NCBI GenBank assembly: GCA_902760865.1
Contig: CACWID010000001.1
Location: 62,001 to 126,000, forward strand
DNA from: an uncultured Bacteroidales bacterium
GTDB taxonomy: Bacteria; Bacteroidota; Bacteroidia; Bacteroidales; Muribaculaceae
Direction: 5' to 3'
Length of the DNA: 64,000 nucleotides
Made by a program: the position numbers and the translations under genes. Under the pieces are notes generated by a model. That model was not told the origin of the DNA. It worked only from the letters and a program-made list of their open reading frames with translations, and searched no databases. Of the stretch, positions 16,816-26,100 are shown in pieces. How positions within the stretch are numbered: the stretch's first letter is position 1; each line of letters begins with the position of its first letter.

Positions 16816-16905
16816 CAGTTATTATTAATGTGAACGGTGCGTCTTGCCCTGATGGAGGCTAGGCGTCAAAAGTGTGCAAACAAACAAAGAATACGATAGA
16901 CCAAT

Positions 16906-19900
16906 ATGAAGAAGATCAAGAAAGCGTTATTGTTGTCAGTGCTCGTGGCTGCCCCCTCTGTGGTCATGGCCCAGCCTGGCGTGATGTCCAGCGAGGCCTG
17001 CGGCTACTTTGAGCGCGGCAAGCAGATGTATGAGTCCCACAACTATGTGGGTGCCATCGACCAGCTAGAGCATGTCAAGTGCCTGCCCGCTGACGCGACC
17101 CTGCGCGAGCAGGCCGACTACTACATCGCCCTGAGCCACTTTGAGCGCGGCGAGGAAGAGAGCCTGGACATGCTGCAGAAGTTCATCTCCGATTACCCTG
17201 CATCTCCGCTGGCCACCGAGGCCCAACTCAAGATCGGTAACTACTACTTCTACCGCGGACAGTGGGAGAGCGCCCTGGTGAGCTACTCGCTCGTGCGCAA
17301 CCGCGCCCTGGACCTGGACAGCGACGAGGACCTGGAGTACCGCCGGGCCTACTGCAACCTGCGCCTGGGCAACTATAACGAAGCCGAGCGGCAGTACTAC
17401 GAGCTGGAGCATACCGCACGCTATGGCGGTGCCAGCGAGTTCTATAAGGCCTATCTGGAGTATGCCCAGGGCCGCTACGACGAGGCCCAGGAGCGCTTCA
17501 GCCACATCCCCGAGGGCACCGAGCTGGGCTACCAGTCGCAGTACTACCTCGCCCAGATCGACTATCACAAGAAGCACTACCGCCAGGTCATCGAGCGTGG
17601 CAAGGCGCTGCTCGACCAGCAGGCCAACGACTACTTTGACGCCGAGCTCAACCGCCTGATCGGTGAGAGCTACTATCACCTGGACAACGACCGCGAGGCC
17701 CGCATCTACCTGCGCCGCTACATGGACAACCCCGAGGGTGAGCCTTACCGCACGGCGGCCTACACCATGGGTGTGCTGGACTACCGCGACGGCAACTACC
17801 AGGCCACGGTCAACGACATGCTGATGGTCACCGACGAGAGCGACGCCCTCACCCAGAGCGCCCGCCTCTATCTGGGCCAGGCCAAGCGTCAGCTCGGTGA
17901 CATCAACGGCGCCAACATGGCCTTCGAGCAGGCCGCGATGATGGACTGCGACAAGTCTGTCAAGGAGACGGCCTACTACAACTATGCCGTCGGCGTGAGC
18001 AAGGGCGCACGCACCCCGTTCGACAAGAGCGTGGACCTGTTCGAGGACTTCCTCAACCAGTACCCCAACTCCCGCTATAAGGACAATGTGGAGGGCTACC
18101 TCGTGGATGCCTACATGAGCACCACCGACTACCAGCGCGCCCTAACCAGCATCAACCGCATCAAGAAGCCCGGCTCCAAGGTGCTCACCGCCAAGCAGAT
18201 TGTGCTCTACAACATGGGTGTACAGGCATTGTCCAACAACCGCAACAACGAGGCTGCCGACTACTTCAAGCAGGCCATCGCCGTGGGCAACTACGACAAG
18301 ACGGTCCTCAACGAGAGCCGCCTGTGGCTCGCCGAGGCCCAATATCGCGGCGGCAACTACAAGGAGGCCGCCAAGTACCAGCAGGAGTATGTCAAGTCCA
18401 CCAATAAGAGCGACGAGAACTACGGCATCGCCCAGTACAACCTGGGTTACAGTCTGCTGAACCAGAACCGCTATGCCGAGGCAAAGACGGCTTTCCAGAA
18501 TGCGATTGCCAGCAAGCAGCTCACCAACGAGTTGTCGGCCAGTGCCTATCAGGGCATCGGCCAGGCACAGTATTACTTGAAGGACTTCAGCGGCGCACAG
18601 GCTTCCTATGACCAGGCGTTGAAGCTCGATAAGAACACCAGCGGTGACTACTCCATGTACCAGAAGGGTATCATGATGGGCCTCAGCCACCAGTATGCCG
18701 ACGAGATCGCCCAGATGGACGCCCTCGTCAAGGCTTACCCCAAGAGCGACTTCGCCCCGCAGGCCGTGCTCGAGAAGGGTAATGCCCAGGCCATGCTCGG
18801 CAAGACCGAGGAGGCGCTGGCCACCTATGCCACCCTGCTGAAGAGCTATCCCAAGAGCGTCGAGGCCCGCAAGGGTCTGCTCCAGACGGCCCTGGTCAAC
18901 AAGAGCATCGGCAAGGAAGATGCCGCCATCGATGCCTACAAGAAGGTCATCAAGGATTATCCCACCAGCGACGAGGCACAGGCCGCCGCCGAGGACATGA
19001 AGCTCATCTATGCTGACCGTGGCCAGCTCGCTGAGTTCGGCAAGTTCCTCAACAGCGTGCCCAATGCGCCCAAGATTGACGTCAACGAGGTGGAGAGGCT
19101 TACCTTTGAGGCTGCCGAGAAGGCCGCCATCGACGCCAGGCCGAGTATCGACAAGATGCAGCAGTACCTCAAGGACTATCCCGCCGGCGCCTATGCCGCC
19201 AAGGCCAAATACTATATCGCCCGTTACCACTACGGCAAGGGCAACTACGGCGAGGCCATGAAGGCCATCGACGAGGCCCTGCAGGGCGGCGGTGACGCTT
19301 CCTATGCCCAGGATGCACTGGCCATGCGCAGTGACATCCTCACCCGTCAGGGCAAACTCGACGAGGCCCTGCAGAGTTACAAGGACCTGGCCGAGCGTGC
19401 CACCAGCGACGACAACCGCACGCTGGCCCAGCTGGGTGCCATGCGCGTCGCCAAGCAGATGGGCAACTGGAATGAGGTGAGACAAATCGCAGGCACGCTG
19501 CTCGACCGTGGCGGCCTCACCGTCGGTGAGGAGCGTGAGGTCAAGCTCGACCGCGCCCTCGCCTTTGCCCAGGTCGGCAACACCAAGGAGGCCGAGGCTG
19601 CATTCCGTGCCCTCGCCCAGGATCCCAGCAACGAGTATGGCGCACAGGCTTCCTATGAGCTTTCCCGCATGCAGTATGAGATGGGTAACTACAAGGGCGC
19701 CGAGCAGACCATCAACGAGCTCATCGACGCCGGCACGTCACACAACTACTGGCTCGCCAAGAGCTTCCTCACCCTGGCCGATGTCTATTACAAGCAGGGC
19801 AACACTGCCCAGGCGCGCGACTATCTGCAGAGCCTGAAGAAGAACTACCCCGGCAAGGAGAAGGACATCCTCGACGGCATCGAATCACGCCTGAACAAGT

Positions 19901-19995
19901 GGAAGGGCGGTAATGCCAGCTCGACGACCAACTCGAGCTCGGACAACAGCAAGAAGGGAAGCAAAGGTGCCAAGAGTACCAAGAGCAAGAATTAA
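16906..19995 (+). CDS. Large periplasmic tetratricopeptide-repeat protein (1029 aa)
   Basis: A signal peptide (MKKIKKALLLSVLVAAPSVV, cut after MAQ near residue 23) is followed by TPR-type helical repeats over almost the whole length, for example CGYFERGKQMYESHNYVGA, YYLAQIDYHKKHYRQVIERG and AQYYLKDFSGAQASYDQALK. The tail is low-complexity Ser/Lys (NSSSDNSKKGSKGAKSTKSK). It should be periplasmic and act as a scaffold. It is 26 bases upstream of an outer-membrane barrel gene on the same strand, and this pairing suggests a joint role at the outer membrane, perhaps assembly or transport. The exact function is unknown. Confidence 0.87.
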   Translation: MKKIKKALLLSVLVAAPSVVMAQPGVMSSEACGYFERGKQMYESHNYVGAIDQLEHVKCLPADATLREQADYYIALSHFERGEEESLDMLQKFISDYPASPLATEAQLKIGNYYFYRGQWESALVSYSLVRNRALDLDSDEDLEYRRAYCNLRLGNYNEAERQYYELEHTARYGGASEFYKAYLEYAQGRYDEAQERFSHIPEGTELGYQSQYYLAQIDYHKKHYRQVIERGKALLDQQANDYFDAELNRLIGESYYHLDNDREARIYLRRYMDNPEGEPYRTAAYTMGVLDYRDGNYQATVNDMLMVTDESDALTQSARLYLGQAKRQLGDINGANMAFEQAAMMDCDKSVKETAYYNYAVGVSKGARTPFDKSVDLFEDFLNQYPNSRYKDNVEGYLVDAYMSTTDYQRALTSINRIKKPGSKVLTAKQIVLYNMGVQALSNNRNNEAADYFKQAIAVGNYDKTVLNESRLWLAEAQYRGGNYKEAAKYQQEYVKSTNKSDENYGIAQYNLGYSLLNQNRYAEAKTAFQNAIASKQLTNELSASAYQGIGQAQYYLKDFSGAQASYDQALKLDKNTSGDYSMYQKGIMMGLSHQYADEIAQMDALVKAYPKSDFAPQAVLEKGNAQAMLGKTEEALATYATLLKSYPKSVEARKGLLQTALVNKSIGKEDAAIDAYKKVIKDYPTSDEAQAAAEDMKLIYADRGQLAEFGKFLNSVPNAPKIDVNEVERLTFEAAEKAAIDARPSIDKMQQYLKDYPAGAYAAKAKYYIARYHYGKGNYGEAMKAIDEALQGGGDASYAQDALAMRSDILTRQGKLDEALQSYKDLAERATSDDNRTLAQLGAMRVAKQMGNWNEVRQIAGTLLDRGGLTVGEEREVKLDRALAFAQVGNTKEAEAAFRALAQDPSNEYGAQASYELSRMQYEMGNYKGAEQTINELIDAGTSHNYWLAKSFLTLADVYYKQGNTAQARDYLQSLKKNYPGKEKDILDGIESRLNKWKGGNASSTTNSSSDNSKKGSKGAKSTKSKN

Positions 19996-20021
19996 TCCGT
20001 CACACATTATAATATAATTAT

Positions 20022-21965
20022 ATGTTTAAGAAGATGAACAACAGCAAGAAGATATTCCTCGCCATGGTGATGGCTGCTTTCGCCATGAATGTGACCCTGG
20101 CGCAGGAGAACCTGACTAAGGAAATCACGCTCGAAAAGGACGTCGCACCGCTCGAGAAGAAGGCGGTCAAGAAGAATGAGCTCCCCAAGGTGAAGAAGCC
20201 TTCAACGAAGGTCAATAAGATCTCGCTGGGCTACAGTGACCTCACCTCGCCCATCGACGTGCCCACCACGATTCCCACGCTGCTGCCCTACGGCTACCGC
20301 ACGGCGCACAACTTCAGCGACAAGCGCGGCTACCTCGACATCGGCGGCGGCATGCAGGCTAACTTCAGGATGGACTTCGGCTACCGCATCCTCGATGCCG
20401 AGCGCGAGAAGCTGGCTGTGTGGGTCAACCACAACAGCACCTGGAACGGCAAGAACCCCAGCCAGGTCGTTCCCCTCGACGAGCTCCGCACCAAGCAGAA
20501 GTTTAACGACAACACCATCGCTGTGGACTACAGCCGTGCCCTGGGCAACGGCACCCTCACCCTGGGCGCCAAGGGCCACATCGATATCTACAACTATTAT
20601 GGCGGCTGGAACGGCGCCAACGCCATCGCCTTTTCACCCTATCCTTACAAATACTATGAGGAGTACTATGCCTTCAACCTCACCGATTGGGACCAGGAGA
20701 AGCAGACGTTCACCAACTTCAACGTCAATGCTGACTGGAAGAGCCAGTTCATGCTTCGTGAGAATCCGTTGAAGTATAACATCGGCCTCCAGTATGGCCA
20801 TGCTGCTCACGACAAGGCTTTCAGTGAGTTATACAAGCATGGCGTGCACGACAACTGGGGTATCCTCAACCTGGGTGGCTCTTATGACCTGACCGAGCTG
20901 ACCACCGCTGCCCTCAACATCAAGGGCGAGTACCTGCGTCGTGGCACCAAGTCCAGATACAGCAGCGATTATGACCTGTTTGATGAAGTGGGCATGATCA
21001 CCCTCTCACCGACCTACACGGTGCGTGGCGATATGTTCAAGCTCCAGTTGGGCTTGAACGCCCACCTGAGCTTCAGCGACGGTGGCATTTTCCGCCTCTC
21101 GCCCAATGTGCGCGCCAGCCTGTCGCTGGTTGACGGTTTCACCGTCTTCGGCAATGCACTGGGTGGCAAGGCGCTGGGCTATCGCCAGGGCAAGCACTTC
21201 GTCAACTACCGCTATGACAACCCCTTGCTGCTCTACGGTAGCGTCTATACTCCGCTCGATGCCGAGGCCGGTATCAAGATCGGGCCGTTCAACGGATTGA
21301 GCGCCAAGGTGTCGTTGGGCTATGCCATCGTCAAGGACGAGCCCGGCATCATCTATCATGTCCCCGATATTGACGGTTCAATGCCGATCACCGACATTTA
21401 TAACAATGCCACTGGCAAATCCGTCTTAATCCGTGATGCATTCCTGGGAACGTACACCGGCTTCATGAGCGACTACAACGTCATCGACAGCCGCGGCTAC
21501 TACATCAATGCCGAGCTCAACTACAAGTACCGCTCGCTCATCGAGGCTTCGGCTGCTGTCAAGTTTGCTCCCCACGACAAGGAACTGTTTGACAGTGATA
21601 GCCACTACAACGGCTACAAGATGGGCGTGGACCGCGCCTCGACCGTTGCCAACATCGACCTCAAGGTCACCCCGTGGCGCCCGCTGAGCGTGAACCTCGG
21701 CCTCGAGTACCGTGGTGGCCGCATGGCACTGTTCAGCAATCCCTATATGATCTACAGTAGTGATGTCAATCCTGGTACCAAATATTATAAGTTTATTGAC
21801 ATGAAGGATGCCATCAACCTGCATGCCGGGGCCAATTACCGCCTTAACAGTACCATCAGCCTCTGGCTTCAGGCCTACAACCTGCTCAACCGCCGCTACG
21901 ATGTGCTTTACGGCATGGGCGCCCAGCGCATCGGCTTCATGGTCGGTGCCGGCTTCACCTTCTAG
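20022..21965 (+). CDS. Outer-membrane beta-barrel protein, TonB-dependent-receptor-like without plug (647 aa)
   Basis: The signal peptide (about residues 1-27, ending TLAQ) is followed by a short lysine-rich linker (LEKKAVKKNELPKVKKPSTK) and then a long run of amphipathic beta strands with aromatic residues. It ends YDVLYGMGAQRIGFMVGAGFTF, with a terminal Phe as expected for a barrel inserted by BamA. The late segment AGANYRLNSTISLWLQAYNLLNRRYD is like the end of TonB-dependent receptors, but no plug domain or TonB box is visible. The ATG at 20034 is a possible alternative start. It is probably co-transcribed with the TPR gene and ends at a good terminator. Confidence 0.82.
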   Translation: MFKKMNNSKKIFLAMVMAAFAMNVTLAQENLTKEITLEKDVAPLEKKAVKKNELPKVKKPSTKVNKISLGYSDLTSPIDVPTTIPTLLPYGYRTAHNFSDKRGYLDIGGGMQANFRMDFGYRILDAEREKLAVWVNHNSTWNGKNPSQVVPLDELRTKQKFNDNTIAVDYSRALGNGTLTLGAKGHIDIYNYYGGWNGANAIAFSPYPYKYYEEYYAFNLTDWDQEKQTFTNFNVNADWKSQFMLRENPLKYNIGLQYGHAAHDKAFSELYKHGVHDNWGILNLGGSYDLTELTTAALNIKGEYLRRGTKSRYSSDYDLFDEVGMITLSPTYTVRGDMFKLQLGLNAHLSFSDGGIFRLSPNVRASLSLVDGFTVFGNALGGKALGYRQGKHFVNYRYDNPLLLYGSVYTPLDAEAGIKIGPFNGLSAKVSLGYAIVKDEPGIIYHVPDIDGSMPITDIYNNATGKSVLIRDAFLGTYTGFMSDYNVIDSRGYYINAELNYKYRSLIEASAAVKFAPHDKELFDSDSHYNGYKMGVDRASTVANIDLKVTPWRPLSVNLGLEYRGGRMALFSNPYMIYSSDVNPGTKYYKFIDMKDAINLHAGANYRLNSTISLWLQAYNLLNRRYDVLYGMGAQRIGFMVGAGFTF

Positions 21966-21995
21966 TGGCAGGCTCCCGCAACAATAACATTAATC

Positions 21996-22018
21996 CCCGT
22001 GGCACCGATTGCCACGGG
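21996..22018 (+). terminator. Terminator of the TPR/barrel operon
   Basis: CCCGTGGC (21996-22003) pairs with GCCACGGG (22011-22018); AATTATTGTTCT follows. Confidence 0.7.
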
Positions 22019-22028
22019 AATTATTGTT

Positions 22029-22055
22029 CTATAGTGACTATAGTGACTATAGTTA
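22029..22055. repeat. 9-base tandem repeat (CTATAGTGA), three units
   Basis: CTATAGTGA at 22029 and 22038, then CTATAGTTA at 22047. The unit length of nine is shared with arrays at 3468, 12197, 37955 and 43239. Confidence 0.8.
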
Positions 22056-22064
22056 TGGGCTCGG

Positions 22065-22826
22065 TCACGGCAGGGTGGGCAGGGCGTCGCTGTGCTGGGC
22101 GAAGGCCTCGGCGGCTTCACAGCGGCACTCCAGGCCGCGGAAGTGTTCCATCGTTTTGTGCCAGTGGTAGATCTCGTCCATCCCCTGGCTAACGTGGCAG
22201 TTGCAGGCCTCGTGCTTGCGCTCAAGCACGCTCTCGATGTTCACCCAGTGGGTGGGATGGAACATCTGGCTCTGGGTGCCCGACATCGCCTCGAAGTAGA
22301 ATAGCTTGAAGCGCCGGTCCAGCCGACGCCAGGCATCCATCACGAGGATGCCGCAGCAGGCGTGGTCGCGGTGGCCGTCCAGTGGCCAGTGGGTCATCAC
22401 GATGTCGGGGTTCTCGCGGTCGATGAGTTCGCGCATCTCCTTGTAGCGCTCCAGGTTGACCTCGGTGTTGCCGTCCACCTGGCTCATGAAGATGTGGCGC
22501 GCCCCGGTCACCTTGCAGGCATTCTCGCTCTCCACCACGCGGATGGCGGCAGCCTCGCTGTGGCTCTTGCCTGCGATGCCTGCCTCGCCGCGCGTGAGAT
22601 AGACGCACACCACCTCGTGACCCGCCTCGGTCAACAGGCACATCGTGCCGCCGCAGCAGGTCTCGGGATCGTCGGGGTGGGCGCCAATGGCCAGTACCTT
22701 GAGCCGCTTGCGTGGTGCCGTGTGATTACTACCGTTCTCCTGGGCGCTCATGCCCATGGGCAGGCCCAGCACCGTGGCCCCCACGGCAGCCGCTCCCGTC
22801 TTCTTGATCATTTCTCGTCGGTTCAT
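22065..22826 (-). CDS. PIG-L family deacetylase with Tat-like signal (253 aa)
   Basis: An N-terminal twin-arginine-like signal (MNRREMIKKTGAAAVGATVL, then GLPMGMSAQE) is followed by a PIG-L/LmbE domain. The zinc motif AIGAHPDDPE is near residue 43, and the downstream histidines lie in TGA-RHIF and in MTHWPLDGHRDHACCGILV near 145-160. This family removes N-acetyl groups from glucosamine-type sugars. Export suggests activity on an extracytoplasmic glycan or on the wall. I chose the ATG at 22826 because the upstream extension of the frame lacks coding character. It is transcribed alone. Confidence 0.9.
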   Translation of the reverse strand: MNRREMIKKTGAAAVGATVLGLPMGMSAQENGSNHTAPRKRLKVLAIGAHPDDPETCCGGTMCLLTEAGHEVVCVYLTRGEAGIAGKSHSEAAAIRVVESENACKVTGARHIFMSQVDGNTEVNLERYKEMRELIDRENPDIVMTHWPLDGHRDHACCGILVMDAWRRLDRRFKLFYFEAMSGTQSQMFHPTHWVNIESVLERKHEACNCHVSQGMDEIYHWHKTMEHFRGLECRCEAAEAFAQHSDALPTLP

Positions 22827-22857
22827 ATCGTTCAAGTTTCCAATAGATTTGATGTCA

Positions 22858-22865
22858 CAAATATA
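22858..22865 (-). promoter_or_regulatory. Promoter -7 element of the PIG-L gene
   Basis: TATATTTG on the minus strand, 31 bases before the chosen start. It supports starting at 22826. Confidence 0.55.
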
Positions 22866-23020
22866 CAACATCTTGCGACAATGTGCCAACGCTTTGGCCG
22901 ATAATGTGAAAAAAGTGCCAAAAAACACCCTGTACGCTATCACAATTGCTGCTTCACAGGCGGATATTGCAGAAAAATGTTAAATTTTTGGGTTGAATCG
23001 CCGTTTTTCCGAAATATTAT

Positions 23021-23028
23021 TATTTTTG
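23021..23028 (+). promoter_or_regulatory. Promoter -7 element of the giant secreted protein gene
   Basis: TATTTTTG followed by C, about 160 bases before the ATG. The -33 element is not clear. Confidence 0.5.
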
Positions 23029-23191
23029 CGAATTGAAAAGTTTGTCTCTGAAATTTCTTGCCAAAATTCAACGTATATCTTCAGGGCTGCTTTTTCCTGT
23101 GAATGCGATGGCTGATGCAAGGAAAACGGGTTCGCCCTCGTTGATGCCCCAAAACCAAAATCAAGTGAACCCGCAAAAATGAATAGTAAAT

Positions 23192-26100
23192 ATGAGAAAA
23201 CTGCTACTAATGATGTTGGCTCTCGTCTTGTCCATCCCGATATGGGCGGGCGAGAAGACGATTGTTATCAATCGTAACGAAGGCATCTATGAGGATGGCA
23301 CCGGAGTGTATTATTGCTCCAAGGGGGGCATCACGATGACCTTCTCCAGCGGTCTGAACAATGTCAACTATCTGGTGGAGCACCAGCAGGTGGTATTTGA
23401 CATCTTCTCGACCAACTATGTGATCAAGAAGATCAAGTTCAACTGTCTGGACAACACCACCGATGACAATCTGGACTGCTTCTATTGGGGTCCCTCGACC
23501 ATCAGCGAACTTGGTGCCGTGGCCACATATACGCCCACAGGTACATACACCTGGAGCGGCTACATTGGCACATGGGTCGGAGGCTCCACGCCATCCAAGT
23601 ATGTCAAGTTTGTGACCGAGGCCAAGCCTGTACGCTTCGGCTCCGTCGAGATTACCATCGACAAGGAGTTCGGTGACATCTACGACCTCGTGACGCAAAG
23701 CTCTGAGATTGCTGCAGGTCAGACTTATGCCCTCGTGAGCAAATATGACTCACGGGCCCTCGGTAAAGAGGAGTATCATGGCAGTGATGCCTACACTACA
23801 TTCAGCTCTACGCCTGTCACCTTATTGAACTTTGACCAAGCTCAGAATAATTATATGAAGGTTAAAGTCACTGATGAGGTGGCATTGATGAAGTTGCAGT
23901 CTTCAGGCAATAGTAACCGTCCGTGGTACATTAAGATTGGCGACAATTACATGCGTCGCCGCACGGGTACATTATCTGGCTCTGGTGGCGCTGCGAATGG
24001 TCAAGGATACAACCTATATACTGAATCCACTGTGCAAAGTGGCAGGGAACAGTATTTCCGTACCAATATTTCGATTGGTAACAATTCCAACGCGTTAATC
24101 AGGTTCGAGATGTTCACTTCTGAGACACCACTTGGAACTGAGACCTTCGCCATCCGTCATTACAACGGTGGCGACCTATTCAGGGTAATTGACTATAACA
24201 CAAGTAACAATCAATACGCAAACAATCAGCGCGTTTACCTCTATAAGCCGGCTCAGACATATTATGTCACAACCAATTGCCAGCCCAATGATAACAGCGG
24301 TTACATCACGCTGGGTGAGGGTGTGCTGAATGACGGCAACGGCAATTACACTTCACAGCAATATGACAATATGAACTTCTTTGTCGGCCCGACCGAGGGT
24401 TGGGGTGTCGGCGCGGTGACCGTGACCAATCTTTCTACCAACGAGGTGACGACATTGACTCCGACGGCTACCGGCGACTTCGGAAATGATTACAACTTCC
24501 CGATGCCTGCAGCCAATGTCAATGTTACGGCAAACTTCCTGCCGCCTGTAGAGATTGACACGATATGCAACCCTGCTGATGGCGGCCAGTTTAACTTCAT
24601 CAATGGCTATACCAACTTTAGCGGACAGTATTACTCCAACGAGGGCAAGACGGTGACCTTCAAGCCCACCGCCGCCGAGGGCTATATCTTCCAATCGGTT
24701 ACCATAACCGATAATGGCGTAACCACAACCATGACGCCTGATGCCGACGGCGTTTATTCGTTCGTTATGCCGGACCATGAGGTAACCCTGACGGCCAACT
24801 TTACGGAAGCCCACGACCTCTATCTGCTCGGTACCGCCAACGGCCGAACCGGTTGGATTCCTTCTGGTCCCAAGTTCAACTTTGACGGCCAAAAGTACTA
24901 TCTCGACGTTTACTTCAAGGGCGGCAATGATAGTCAGCAAGTTGATCCTGCCTACGGCTACTTCAGCCTGACCAAGAAGATTGACGAGAACGGCATTTGG
25001 AATAACATCAACGGTTATCGTCTCGGAGCCGAGTATAACAATTACTGGGTAGAAAATGGCTCTTCTGCTCAACTCTGGCCCGACCGTAACGACAACGCCT
25101 TCAAGATTCCGCCCGGCGTTTACCGCATTGAGGTTAATCAGGAGATGACCCAGATAAGCATCATTGAGTATCCTCTCACGGTCACCTTCGATCCCGCCAG
25201 CGGCACCGTTGTTGATGCGGGTGATGTTGTGAACTTCACCAGCAACCTCAATGACCTGGTACATGCCATCAATAGCCAGGAGGATCAAGCAACCTATAAC
25301 TCTTATGACAACTGGGGTGCGACGACAAGTGACAATACCCACACGATTACCCATGACGGTATCACGACGGTAACCGGCCAGTCCCATATCGGTTATATCA
25401 CCGCTACGGGCACTGCCGACTATGAGATCATCGGCGACCTCTACCTGCTCGGTACCGCCAACGGTGGTTCTTGGGCTCCCACTGGTCCCAAATTCACCTT
25501 TGACGGCGAGAACTACTACATTGACGTTTACTTCAAGGGCGGCAATGTGGGTCAGTATGATGATCCCGCGTATGGCTACTTCAGTTTGACCACTCAGGTG
25601 GGCAATGACTGGAACGACATCAAGAACTACCGCCTGGCAGCCCAGACCAATAATTATGGTGTTGCCGACGGCTCGACAGGCGTTGGTCTCTATGGTGGCG
25701 AGCAATACATCAATAATGCCTTCAAGATTCCAGCCGGTGTTTACCGCATCACGGTCAACAAGGCCAAGACCGAGATGAGCATCACTGAGTATCCGCTCAC
25801 GCTCACCTTTGATCCCGTCAGCGGCACTACCGTGGCAGCTGGTGATCCTGTAAACATCTCCAGCAACCTTGACCAACTGGTACATGGCATCAATCCCGAT
25901 GAGCCAGTGCATGCTGAGATTACCTACGCTACCAGCATCGACGGCTCTCTGCCCACTCCCGATACTGCAGGCAGCACTGTAAACATCACTGCCGTTGGCG
26001 CCACCACGACCGTGAACGCCCAGGCTGCGCTCGGTTACATCACCGTGACCGGCAATGCCAATTACAACGTGCCCGCACCCACGGTTTACAGCATCACGAC

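Larger units (their letters stand above)
16536..16905. other. Divergent intergenic region, 370 bases
   Basis: It holds the minus-strand promoter of the PpiD-like gene (16597-16627) and a plus-strand candidate for the TPR gene (16783-16815). The remaining 150 bases between them show no gene and no clear structure. Confidence 0.5.
22827..23191. other. Divergent intergenic region, 365 bases
   Basis: It carries the PIG-L -7 element (minus, 22858-22865) and the -7 element of the giant gene (plus, 23021-23028). The giant gene would have a leader of about 155 bases. No gene is seen. Confidence 0.5.

Noticed and set aside
22827..22943. A longer N-terminus for the PIG-L protein starting at 22943
   Set aside because: The extension lies upstream of the -7 element at 22858-22865 and would bury the twin-arginine-like signal inside the protein.
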